From assembly GCA_964416755.1 (NCBI GenBank), contig CAYQFH010000053.1:1-17825 (forward strand): a DNA stretch of 17,825 bases. The letters are read 5' to 3'. The notes under the pieces are model-generated. The model saw only the letters and a program-made list of their open reading frames with translations. It ran no database searches and was not told the origin of the DNA. Each line of letters begins with the position of its first letter. The stretch's first letter is position 1. This DNA is from Thiopontia sp964416755 (GTDB lineage: Bacteria > Pseudomonadota > Gammaproteobacteria > GCF-002020875). Positions 7,787 through 14,727 of this stretch are shown in pieces. Made by a program: the position numbers and the translations under genes.

Positions 7787-8368
7787 ATGCATGACCGCAT
7801 TGTGCAGTTGATTGATCAAATCATCGAGCTGGAGCAGGATCTGGAACGGGAGCTGGATCAGAAACAGAGCGAGTTTCGTTATCATCTGGAGAAGCGCAAG
7901 GCGATCTTCGAACAGGAGATGCTGCAGTCTCAGCGCAGACTAAAGCTGGGATTACTGCAGTTTATCGGTGGGGCACGGCTGCGCAATTTGCTATCGATGC
8001 CGGTGATCTACGGATTGGCACTGCCGCTGCTGCTGGTCGATCTGGCGGTGATCTTCTATCAATGGTTCTGTTTCTCACTCTGGGGGATTGAACGGGTCAG
8101 GCGCAGCGACTACTGGATGATGGATCGGGGACAGCTCGCCTACCTCAATCTGATCGAGAAGGTGAACTGCCTCTATTGCAGCTATGCCAACGGGCTTGCT
8201 GCCTACATCCGTGAGGTGGCCAGCCGCACCGAGCAGTACTGGTGTCCGATCAAACATGCCCACCGTATTCGTCAACCGCACCCACGCTATTGGCGTTATA
8301 GTGACTTTGGTGATGCAGAATCCTATCGCAACCAACTGGCCCAATTCAGGGAGGAGTTAAAGCCATGA
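7787..8368 (+). CDS. Uncharacterised membrane protein with coiled coil and Cys/His motif
   Basis: The 193-aa product has three visible parts. Residues 1-55 form a charged coiled coil (LEQDLERELDQK and onward). Residues about 66-100 are hydrophobic and look like a hairpin of membrane helices (MPVIYGLALPLLLVDLAVIF, then WFCFSLWGI). The C-terminal part has C128-x2-C131 in NCLYCSYANG, then YWCPIKH with C153 and His157, and an FGDAESYR segment. The Cys and His spacing could bind a metal, but no cofactor is proven. I recall similar proteins, without a known function, in other Proteobacteria. A TAGGAG ribosome-binding site supports the start. The ATGA overlap with the aldehyde dehydrogenase gene means the two are translated together, and both probably share a transcript with the upstream radical SAM gene. 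Confidence 0.82.
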   Translation: MHDRIVQLIDQIIELEQDLERELDQKQSEFRYHLEKRKAIFEQEMLQSQRRLKLGLLQFIGGARLRNLLSMPVIYGLALPLLLVDLAVIFYQWFCFSLWGIERVRRSDYWMMDRGQLAYLNLIEKVNCLYCSYANGLAAYIREVASRTEQYWCPIKHAHRIRQPHPRYWRYSDFGDAESYRNQLAQFREELKP

Positions 8369-9723
8369 AATCGATCAACCCCTATAGTGGAGAAACTGTG
8401 GAGGAGATCCCCTTCTGGGGTGAAGAGGTGCTGGAGGCTGCACTGTCACAGGCCGAGACGGCAGCCAGCGGCTGGCGTCAGACTCCACTGCAGCAGCGCT
8501 GTACATTGGTGCGAGAGATCGCTGTAGTACTGCGTCGTCGCAAGCGGGAGCTGGCAGAGCTGATCACCCGTGAGATGGGCAAGTTGATCGCAGAGTCCGA
8601 GGCAGAGGTGGAGAAGTGCGCCTGGGTCTGTGAATACTACGCCGACGAAGGACCGGGGTTTCTGCAGGATGAGGTAATCAAGTCAGATGCAGGCAGGAGC
8701 TTTGTCAGCTACCAGCCGCTGGGTACGGTGCTGGCAGTGATGCCGTGGAATTTTCCACTGTGGCAGGTGTTCCGCTTTGCAGCTCCAGCACTGGTGGCGG
8801 GCAATGGTGCACTGTTGAAGCATGCCTCCAATGTGCCGGGTGCAGCCAGAGTGATTGAAGAGGTGGTTGAAGAGGCCGGGATTCCCCGGGGGGTGTTCCG
8901 TAGTCTGATGATCTCTGCCGAACAGGTAGAGGGTGTCATTGAGGATAAGCGCGTCCATGCGGTGACTCTGACTGGCAGTGATGCAGCGGGTCGCAAGGTG
9001 GCGGCAGCAGCAGGTGGAAATCTGAAAACTAGTGTGCTGGAGTTGGGTGGTTCCGATGCCTTTATTATTCTGGAAGATGCCGATCTATCGAAGGCGGTTG
9101 AGGTGGGGGTGCTATCGCGCTTCCTCAATGGAGGGCAGAGCTGTATCGCGGCAAAACGGTTTATTGTGGTGGAAGAGATCGCAGAGCAATTCATGACACA
9201 GTTCAAGCGGACGGTGGAGGCGCTGCAGTTGGGTGATCCGATGGTGGCAGAGACCACGTTGGCGCCAATGGCACGTGCGGATCTGCGGGATGAGCTGCAG
9301 CAGCAGGTTGAGGCCAGTCTTGCTGCAGGTGCGGTAGCGGTGACCGGCTGTGCCCCGGTTGTCGATACCACTACCGCCTATCAGCCCTCCATTCTGGATC
9401 GAGTCGGGCCGGAGATGCCCGCCTACCATCAGGAGCTGTTTGGCCCGGTGGCGGTGGTAATTCGTGCCAGGGATGAGGCCGATGCAGTCCGCATCGCCAA
9501 CGACAACCCGTTTGGATTGGGGGGTAGTGTATGGACTGTCGATCTGCAACGGGGTGAGCGTGTCGCTCGTGCCGTGGAGACTGGTGCAATGTTCGTCAAT
9601 GGACTGGTGAAGAGTGACCCTCGTCTGCCGTTTGGTGGAATCAAACAGTCCGGTTACGGGCGCGAGTTATCCAAATTGGGCATGCATGAGTTCCTCAATG
9701 CAAAGACGATCTGGATAGCCTGA
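8365..9723 (+). CDS. NAD(P)-dependent aldehyde dehydrogenase, succinate-semialdehyde type
   Basis: This 452-aa protein has all the catalytic landmarks of the aldehyde dehydrogenase superfamily: Asn129 in PWNFP, Lys152 in KHASN, the ELGG motif with Glu226, and the catalytic nucleophile Cys260 in GGQSC. The short N-terminus (KSINPYSGE) and the PFGGIKQSGYGRELSKLG ending are typical of the succinate-semialdehyde dehydrogenase group, which oxidises succinate semialdehyde to succinate in the cytoplasm. Exact substrate and coenzyme cannot be fixed by eye. Its start overlaps the previous gene's stop (ATGA). The stop codon lies in the loop of a small perfect stem (TAGCC-TGAA-GGCTA, 9716-9729), and the convergent napD stop is only 10 bases away. 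The gene neighbours do not explain a GABA pathway; the link to the Amme genes is unexplained. Confidence 0.88.
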   Translation: MKSINPYSGETVEEIPFWGEEVLEAALSQAETAASGWRQTPLQQRCTLVREIAVVLRRRKRELAELITREMGKLIAESEAEVEKCAWVCEYYADEGPGFLQDEVIKSDAGRSFVSYQPLGTVLAVMPWNFPLWQVFRFAAPALVAGNGALLKHASNVPGAARVIEEVVEEAGIPRGVFRSLMISAEQVEGVIEDKRVHAVTLTGSDAAGRKVAAAAGGNLKTSVLELGGSDAFIILEDADLSKAVEVGVLSRFLNGGQSCIAAKRFIVVEEIAEQFMTQFKRTVEALQLGDPMVAETTLAPMARADLRDELQQQVEASLAAGAVAVTGCAPVVDTTTAYQPSILDRVGPEMPAYHQELFGPVAVVIRARDEADAVRIANDNPFGLGGSVWTVDLQRGERVARAVETGAMFVNGLVKSDPRLPFGGIKQSGYGRELSKLGMHEFLNAKTIWIA

Positions 9724-9733
9724 AGGCTACAAG

Positions 9734-10015
9734 CTAAACGGTCGTGTCTTGAGGTGTTTCAGCTACTTCTGTCTCATCATGGATGTAGACCGGGCTGACC
9801 ACAGCCACACCATCGATCGCTTCGATCTCGGCGATGGTCTCGGTCATTCCCTTGGAGTTACGGTCTTCCAGTGTGATGACCAGTTTACCAACGGGATCCT
9901 CCACATGGATCTCCAGTTTATTGATCTTCAGCAGTGCGCTTTTGACCTGTTCCATCTTGGTTGGTTCCAGTCGGATGGCTACGCCTGAAATCTGAATGGG
10001 TGCCTCTTCGCTCAT
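9734..10015 (-). CDS. napD: NapD, chaperone for periplasmic nitrate reductase
   Basis: NapD is a small cytoplasmic ferredoxin-fold chaperone that binds the Tat signal peptide of NapA and delays export until the molybdenum cofactor is loaded. The 93-aa product has the family pattern: ISGVAIRLEP near the start, the KLEIHVEDPVGKLVITLED strand region, and an IDGVAVVSPVYIH ending. The start is set at 10015. An upstream in-frame ATG at 10036 would encode a run of residues from the bases AAGGAGGAAG, which are clearly the ribosome-binding site of the downstream ATG. Unusually, napD is last in the cluster and is separated from napB by an intrinsic terminator at 10048-10087. The C-terminal tail (about 80-93) is acidic and Thr-rich and longer than the core requires. 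Confidence 0.9.
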   Translation of the reverse strand: MSEEAPIQISGVAIRLEPTKMEQVKSALLKINKLEIHVEDPVGKLVITLEDRNSKGMTETIAEIEAIDGVAVVSPVYIHDETEVAETPQDTTV

Positions 10016-10047
10016 TTTTTCTTCCTCCTTGATCATGGATTGCTTTC

Positions 10048-10087
10048 ATAAAAAAAGCCGTCCGGGATTATACAGCCCGGACGGCTT
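10048..10087 (-). terminator. Strong intrinsic terminator between napB and napD
   Basis: A perfect 12-base inverted repeat (AAGCCGTCCGGG at 10055-10066, CCCGGACGGCTT at 10076-10087) encloses a 9-base loop. On the minus strand the second arm is followed by a run of seven T residues, the classic intrinsic terminator for transcripts coming from napB. The plus-strand side has no T-run, so the terminator acts in the minus direction. The loop reads TATAAT on the minus strand, a perfect -10 hexamer, although no good -35 was found. This is the strongest structural element in the window. Confidence 0.9.
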
Positions 10088-10101
10088 CATTATCGTCGTG
10101 A

Positions 10102-10548
10102 TTAACGGCGTGCGGTAGTCTTGAAGGTGTTGTCCACCAGAGGTTCTACCTTGTGCAGTGGGGCATGGCACTGGTTACAGAAGTAACGCAGCCCTGATAC
10201 CTTTTGCGACTTTCTGCCGTTGTGGAACAGGAAGTGGCTGTCACTGATCTTGGTGGCCTCCTCTTCCTTGTAGTTGGCCTCACTGTGGCACTCCATGCAA
10301 CGATTCTCCTTGATTGTAATGGCATAGTCTTTATGCGGCATCATCGGAGGAGCCTCCTTCCAGCTACGCTCGAAAGGATCAACATCCTTGTAGATACGTC
10401 GCTTGTTGGGAATCTGTGCATCATTGTTGATACTCAGATCACCACGGAGTGAGGCCACATAGTGGTCTGCCAGTGCTACATTGGTACTGCCGAGCAGTGT
10501 TGCCAGCAGGGCACCCATCAGGAAAAGTACGCTTTTACTCTTTTTCAT
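10102..10548 (-). CDS. napB: NapB, dihaem cytochrome subunit of periplasmic nitrate reductase
   Basis: NapB passes electrons from NapC to NapA in the periplasm. The 148-aa product has a Sec signal peptide (MKKSKS, hydrophobic 7-20, likely cleavage after ALA at 27) and two c-type haem sites, CMECH at 84-88 and CNQCH at 124-128. The ARR ending and the PPMMPH and HFLFHN segments (His72, His105) agree with NapB, where distal His residues complete bis-His ligation. The start at 10548 is chosen because AAGGAGG lies 8 bases upstream; an ATG two codons earlier sits too close to that site, and the open frame further upstream runs into napA. It follows napA after 13 bases and is the last gene before the terminator. 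Confidence 0.94.
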   Translation of the reverse strand: MKKSKSVLFLMGALLATLLGSTNVALADHYVASLRGDLSINNDAQIPNKRRIYKDVDPFERSWKEAPPMMPHKDYAITIKENRCMECHSEANYKEEEATKISDSHFLFHNGRKSQKVSGLRYFCNQCHAPLHKVEPLVDNTFKTTARR

Positions 10549-10561
10549 TGTCATGCCCTCC

Positions 10562-13108
10562 TTAAGCCTTAACGATCTTGACTGCAGTTTTCTTGAAGTC
10601 CGTCTCTTTCGAGAGCGGGTCGGTTGCGTCAAGGATCAGCTTGTTGACCAGACGACGGGCATCGAACCACGGTATGAAGATCAGACCTTCCGGTACCTTG
10701 TTGCGGCCTCGGGTAGAGACGCGTCCGGTGATCTCGCCACGACGTGAACTGACTGTGGCAACGGCGCCATCATGAAGACCGAGCTTCTGTGCATCCTTCG
10801 GATGCATGGAGATATCGGCATCGGGCACCGCCTTGTAGAGTTCAGGTACACGCTGAGTCATTGAGGCAGAGTGCCAGTGCTCCAGTACACGACCGGTGGT
10901 CATCCAGAATGGATAATCATCGTCTGGTGACTCATGGGGTGGCTCATACGGTGCACAGAAGATCACTGCCTTGCCATCAGGTTTGCCGTAGAAGTAGACC
11001 TCGCCCGTCTTGGCATCCGGTTTGGACATCTTCACATGAGGGTCATAGCCTTCACGGTAGCGCCACAAGGTCTCCTTGCCATTGAGTACTGGCCAGCGCA
11101 GTCCACGTACCTTGTGGTACTTGCTGTACTCGCCCAGCTCATGTCCCTTCTTCGGTCCGTGCAGACCAAAGAGGCGATACTCCTCGTAGAGCCCCTTCTG
11201 TGCATAGAAACCGAAGTGGAATGACTCTTCATTGTCATGTCCCGCTTCCAGATCACCCATGCCGTATTTGTTGACCTGTCCATTGGCATAGAGGACATCA
11301 AACAGGGTCTTGCCGGCATACTCCGGGTTGGCCTTGACGTGCTCTTCACCCCACGCCTCTTCTACAGTGAAGCGTTTGGAGAACTCCATCAGCTGCCACA
11401 GATCCGACTTGGCTCCTTCCAGAGCGGGTACCTGCTGACGCCATGCCTGAGAGCGACGCTCTGCGTTGCCATACATGCCCTCTTTCTCGACCCACATTGC
11501 AGTAGGCAGGATCAAGTCGGATGCTATTGCAGTAACGGTTGGATAGGGATCCGAGGTGACCACAAAGTTCTTGGGATTACGGTAGCCGGGGTAGGCCTCA
11601 TCATTGAGGTTTGGACCCGCCTGCATATTGTTGTTACACATGACCCAGTAGGCGTTGAGCTTGCCGTCCTTGAGCATGCGGTTCTGCAATACTGCATGGT
11701 ATCCGGGTTTGCCGGGGATGGTGCCCTTGGGAATGTTCCAAGTCTTCTCGGTGAAGTCACGGTGCTTCTCATTCATCACCACCAGATCAGCTGGCAGGCG
11801 GTGGGCGAAGGTGCCGACCTCTCGTGCCGTACCGCAGGCAGAAGGCTGACCGGTCAGAGAGAATGGGCTGTTGCCAGGCTCGGAGATCTTGCCGGTGAGC
11901 AGATGCAGGTTGTACATCAGGTGATTCATCCAGACACCACGGGTGTGCTGGTTGGTACCCATGGTCCAGAGCGACATCACCTTCTTGTCGGGATCGGCAT
12001 AGATCTTGGCCAGTTTGACCAGATTCTCCTCGGGTACACCGGACATCTTCGATGCCTTCTCCAGCGTGTATTCGGAGACAAACTCCTTGTACGCCTCGAA
12101 GGTCATTGGCTTGGAGCCGATCTGCGCCTTGCGTGGAGAGCTGTTCTTGGCATTCTTCTCGCGTGGATCAGTTGGGCGCAGGCCGTAACCGATATCGGTG
12201 TTCACCATACGGATATTGGTGTGGTTCTTCACAAACTCTTCATTCACTGCACCGTTCTGGATGATGTAGTTGGCGATGTAGTTGCCGATCACCAGATCCG
12301 TCTGTGGCTCGAAGATCAGTACATTGTCTGCGAGGTCACAGCTACGGTGTACATAGGTGGAGAGGACATGAACCGAGGAGTTGTCCTTGGTGAGGCGGGT
12401 GTCGGTGAGACGTGACCAGAGGATTGGGTGCATCTCTGCCATGTTGGAGCCCCAGAGAACAAAGTTCTCACCATGCTCGAAGTCGTCATAACAGCCCATT
12501 GGCTCATCCGAACCGAAGGTACGCATAAAGGCACCTACCGCAGAGGCCATACAGTGGCGTGCGTTGGGGTCGATGTTGTTGGAACGGAAACCGGCCTTGT
12601 AGAGCTTGGATGCGGCATAGCCTTCCAGTACGGTCCACTGACCGGAGCCGAACATACCTACGGTAGATTTGCCGTCGCCACGTTTGTGGTCATTGGCCAT
12701 CGCCTCTTTCCACTTCTCGGCCATCAGGTCGAGTGCTTCATCCCAGCTGACTGGCTCGAAGCTGCCGTTCTTGTCATATTTGCCATCGGTCATGCGCAGC
12801 AGAGGGGTGTCGAGACGATCCTTGCCGTACATGATCTTGGAGAGGAAGTAACCCTTGATGCAGTTGAGACCACGGTTGACCGGGGCATCGGGATCACCCT
12901 GTGTGGCGACCACGCGACCATCGCGGGTGCCGACCAGAATACTACAGCCGGTACCGCAGAAGCGGCACGGCGCCTTGTCCCAGCGGATACCGTCCCGGTC
13001 ATAGCCATCTTTGGCAAGTGTAGTGACCGGTATGCCGCCGATACCGACTGCTGCTGCGGTCGCAGCGACCGCATTGGACTTGATAAAGTCCCTTCTAGAG
13101 ATTCCCAT
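10562..13108 (-). CDS. napA: NapA, catalytic subunit of periplasmic nitrate reductase
   Basis: NapA reduces nitrate to nitrite in the periplasm with a molybdenum bis-guanine dinucleotide cofactor and a [4Fe-4S] cluster. The 848-aa product begins with a twin-arginine signal (SRRDFIK at 4-10, then an Ala-rich hydrophobic stretch). The cluster ligands are C48, C51, C55 and C83 (CRFCGTGC, then GLNCIKGY). C186 in NARHCMASA matches the cysteine that binds molybdenum in NapA, distinguishing it from selenocysteine or Ser/Asp enzymes. The length is close to the usual 830 aa. The ATG at 13108 is chosen for the Tat signal and the GAGGAG upstream; the frame is open for 14 more codons without support. Long open frames on the opposite strand are shadows of its codon bias. 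It has its own 255-base leader. Confidence 0.97.
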   Translation of the reverse strand: MGISRRDFIKSNAVAATAAAVGIGGIPVTTLAKDGYDRDGIRWDKAPCRFCGTGCSILVGTRDGRVVATQGDPDAPVNRGLNCIKGYFLSKIMYGKDRLDTPLLRMTDGKYDKNGSFEPVSWDEALDLMAEKWKEAMANDHKRGDGKSTVGMFGSGQWTVLEGYAASKLYKAGFRSNNIDPNARHCMASAVGAFMRTFGSDEPMGCYDDFEHGENFVLWGSNMAEMHPILWSRLTDTRLTKDNSSVHVLSTYVHRSCDLADNVLIFEPQTDLVIGNYIANYIIQNGAVNEEFVKNHTNIRMVNTDIGYGLRPTDPREKNAKNSSPRKAQIGSKPMTFEAYKEFVSEYTLEKASKMSGVPEENLVKLAKIYADPDKKVMSLWTMGTNQHTRGVWMNHLMYNLHLLTGKISEPGNSPFSLTGQPSACGTAREVGTFAHRLPADLVVMNEKHRDFTEKTWNIPKGTIPGKPGYHAVLQNRMLKDGKLNAYWVMCNNNMQAGPNLNDEAYPGYRNPKNFVVTSDPYPTVTAIASDLILPTAMWVEKEGMYGNAERRSQAWRQQVPALEGAKSDLWQLMEFSKRFTVEEAWGEEHVKANPEYAGKTLFDVLYANGQVNKYGMGDLEAGHDNEESFHFGFYAQKGLYEEYRLFGLHGPKKGHELGEYSKYHKVRGLRWPVLNGKETLWRYREGYDPHVKMSKPDAKTGEVYFYGKPDGKAVIFCAPYEPPHESPDDDYPFWMTTGRVLEHWHSASMTQRVPELYKAVPDADISMHPKDAQKLGLHDGAVATVSSRRGEITGRVSTRGRNKVPEGLIFIPWFDARRLVNKLILDATDPLSKETDFKKTAVKIVKA

Positions 13109-13217
13109 AGAGTTATTACTCCTCTTTTGTGTTCGTTGATTGCATTGCACTGGGGGTGCAATTCAGAGGAGTGGAAGGCGGTTGTAATATGGCCTCCTCT
13201 CCTCACTTCTCCCATTC

Positions 13218-13246
13218 GAATAACCGACCCCAAAAGTCGGTTATTC
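13218..13246. repeat. Perfect 11-base inverted repeat in the napA leader
   Basis: GAATAACCGAC (13218-13228) and GTCGGTTATTC (13236-13246) are exact reverse complements around a 7-base CCCAAAA spacer. Neither strand has a T-run after it, so it is not a typical terminator. It lies 110-138 bases upstream of the napA start, downstream of the FNR-type site, and could be a protein operator or an mRNA hairpin that affects stability. Confidence 0.75.
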
Positions 13247-13318
13247 ACACATAAAAAATATGTGAAAAGGTTTATCGCATGAAAGTTGTTGGTGCGTCAA
13301 TGGTGATATAGAAAAAAG

Positions 13319-13332
13319 TTGACGTGGATCAA
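13319..13332 (-). promoter_or_regulatory. FNR/Dnr-type dyad upstream of napA
   Basis: The bases read TTGACGTGGATCAA on the plus strand, one mismatch from the FNR/Anr consensus TTGAT-N4-ATCAA. The same site with one base changed occurs at 17051-17064 near moaA. CRP/FNR-family regulators that sense oxygen or nitric oxide commonly control nap genes, so the placement fits. Which regulator binds cannot be told from the site alone. Confidence 0.6.
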
Positions 13333-13363
13333 CGAGGGTGGTACTCGCTATAGTTATTCTTGC

Positions 13364-13951
13364 TCAATCATCCGGGTCATAAGGGAGTTGGTGAGCAATA
13401 CCTTTGTGGCAGTCGATACAGGTGTCCCCCTCCTCCATCGCATCCGGGTGGGTCTCCTGTGAGTTTTCACTCTGCCAGTCGAAGCGCATGGCGCTGTAGT
13501 CGTGACAGTTGCGGCACTCGCGTGAATCACTCTGTTCCATGGAGTGCCAGACCCGCTGGGCCAGTTGCAGCCGTTTGGCTTCGAACTTTTTCGGGGTATC
13601 GATGGAGCCGGTCATCCAGTAGTAGAGTTCACGTGTGGCGTGAATTTTTCGTTGCAGTTTCAGTGTCCAGTCCTTGGGGACATGGCAGTCGGAACAGATG
13701 ACTCGTACACCGGTACGGTTCTGGTAGTGGGCACTTTGCTTGTACTCCTCATATACGGTCTGCTCCATCTCGTGGCAGGAGATGCAGAACTCCAGGGTGT
13801 TGGTATATTCCATGAAGGTGTTGAAGGCACCCCAGAATAGGATGCCACCCACCCCGCCGCTGATCAGAACCAGCAGCAGCTTGCGGGGAGAGGGGTTGTG
13901 GCAGAGGCGGGCGAGTGCGCCCTGATTGCGCTCTTCATGGTCAGTTTTCAA
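13364..13951 (-). CDS. napC: NapC/NirT family tetrahaem quinol dehydrogenase
   Basis: NapC is anchored in the inner membrane, oxidises the quinol pool and passes electrons to NapB. The 195-aa product has a short cytoplasmic tail, one membrane helix (about 24-46, KLLLVLISGGVGGILFWGAF), and four c-type haem motifs: CISCH (56-60), CSDCH (86-90), CRNCH (146-150) and CIDCH (178-182). The spacing, the INTMEYTNTLEFC-like start and the GIAHQLP ending match NapC closely. The best start is a TTG at 13951; the frame is closed by a TAG four codons upstream, which is also the stop of the cytochrome gene. There is no good ribosome-binding site, so translation is probably coupled to that gene, whose stop is 9 bases away. 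NapG and NapH are absent here, so NapC is the visible quinol link. Confidence 0.95.
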   Translation of the reverse strand: MKTDHEERNQGALARLCHNPSPRKLLLVLISGGVGGILFWGAFNTFMEYTNTLEFCISCHEMEQTVYEEYKQSAHYQNRTGVRVICSDCHVPKDWTLKLQRKIHATRELYYWMTGSIDTPKKFEAKRLQLAQRVWHSMEQSDSRECRNCHDYSAMRFDWQSENSQETHPDAMEEGDTCIDCHKGIAHQLPYDPDD

Positions 13952-13960
13952 GGGAGAAAG

Positions 13961-14368
13961 CTATTTTTTCGGAGCGAGTGTCTGGATGTAGGTGATCATC
14001 TCCCAGATCTGCTGCTTCTTGAACACCAGCTTGTAGCTGGGCATTGCACTGCGTCCGTTGCGGGTCTTCCAGAAAAGGTCACCGGGCGTATGGTGTTTAG
14101 CAGCAAAGGCCAGATCAGCGGGTTTGCCACGAATTACACTGAGTACGGCGGGATTGCCTCGCCCATCCAGTCCATGGCACTGCACGCAGAACTGTTCATA
14201 CAATTTCTTGCCAGCAGCAATGTTTCCCGGGCTGCTGGAGAGTGGATTGGGACGAGCTGCCGCACCGGGGGGGGAGTTCCACGCTTTGGTGTGGTCATGC
14301 CCCTCATGTGCAGAGAGCGGCGTGGTGGAAAGTAGTGTGGTCAGTAGCAGGGTAATGGACTTGAACAT
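13961..14368 (-). CDS. Monohaem c-type cytochrome with His-rich N-terminus
   Basis: This 135-aa exported cytochrome c starts at the ATG at 14368, which has a GGAGG ribosome-binding site; an in-frame ATG at 14389 is less likely. The signal peptide covers about 1-20 (cut after LSA). The mature protein opens with HEGHDH, a short His-rich stretch that could bind a metal. The haem site is C61-V-Q-C64-H65, and Met109 in SAMPSY is the likely sixth ligand, giving a class I cytochrome. The C-terminal helix (QQIWEMITYIQTLAP) is typical. It is the first gene of the nap cluster and precedes napC by 9 bases. It may carry electrons for NapB or feed another periplasmic acceptor; a dedicated cytochrome here is not part of the standard nap operons I know. 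Confidence 0.9.
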   Translation of the reverse strand: MFKSITLLLTTLLSTTPLSAHEGHDHTKAWNSPPGAAARPNPLSSSPGNIAAGKKLYEQFCVQCHGLDGRGNPAVLSVIRGKPADLAFAAKHHTPGDLFWKTRNGRSAMPSYKLVFKKQQIWEMITYIQTLAPKK

Positions 14369-14727
14369 GAGAGCCTCCGGTCTGTTCATTGAAATCCCCT
14401 CCAGTTTGGATGGGTACTGCAGTGGCTGTCAAGTACTATAAAGAGTAAAGATGAACGGAGTTCCTGAATAGTGATCTGATGTTGCTGTTCAGATTGCGCC
14501 GAAATGGTAGATTTCAGGTGTGAGGTGAGCTGTAACAAAAAATCCCCTTGCTCATCCCTGAACAAGAGGACTCCAGTGTGTGGACGCACTGTCCTCCCTG
14601 CGATTCGGTGCAGCTCCATCTGCACGACTCCTTCCCCCCTGTGATCACCCTTTTCTCTGAAAGGGTTGATGCGTAATTGTAAAATCAATTTATCAGGGAG
14701 GGGTACTAAGTATTATTTCTTATAGGG
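14369..14727. other. 359-base non-coding stretch upstream of the nap cluster
   Basis: This region separates the HMA-domain gene from the cytochrome gene on the same strand. I see no supported gene: an open frame of 100 codons at 14386-14688 (minus) starts with a TTG without a ribosome-binding site and has no recognisable features. A perfect 7-base stem (ACCCTTT, 6-base loop, AAAGGGT) lies at about 14647-14666, without a T-run on either strand. AATTG-N6-CAATT forms another short dyad near 14677-14692, and TTGACA occurs on the minus strand near 14426-14431 with no good -10 partner. It presumably holds the promoter of the cytochrome-napC unit. Confidence 0.4.

Larger units (their letters stand above)
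13109..13363 (-). promoter_or_regulatory. Leader and candidate promoter region of napAB
   Basis: This 255-base gap separates napC from napA on the same strand and is far longer than the other spacings in the cluster. It holds an FNR-type dyad (13319-13332), a perfect inverted repeat (13218-13246), a small CACATA/TATGTG stem (13248-13264), and the napA ribosome-binding site. A GATAAA at 13276-13271 on the minus strand could be a -10 placed so that the dyad would sit roughly 60 bases upstream of the start point. The layout suggests napAB can be transcribed independently of napC. No reading frame of convincing size was seen. Confidence 0.5.

Noticed and set aside
13117..13123. NarL/NarP-like heptamer TACTCCT near napA
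   Set aside because: It is the complement of the napA ribosome-binding site region and no paired heptamer was found, so the match is probably incidental.
11237..13282. Long plus-strand open frames (392 and 284 codons) opposite napA
   Set aside because: They lie wholly or mostly antisense to a clearly identified gene, have no family features or ribosome-binding sites, and follow from the codon bias of napA.
13109..13363. Molybdenum cofactor riboswitch in the napA leader
   Set aside because: The length and context are suggestive, but I could not match the known multi-stem consensus by eye; a covariance-model search of this leader would decide it.
14386..14688. 100-codon minus-strand open frame between the HMA gene and the cytochrome
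   Set aside because: It begins with TTG without a ribosome-binding site, shows no domain, signal peptide or membrane helix, and overlaps the start of the cytochrome gene.
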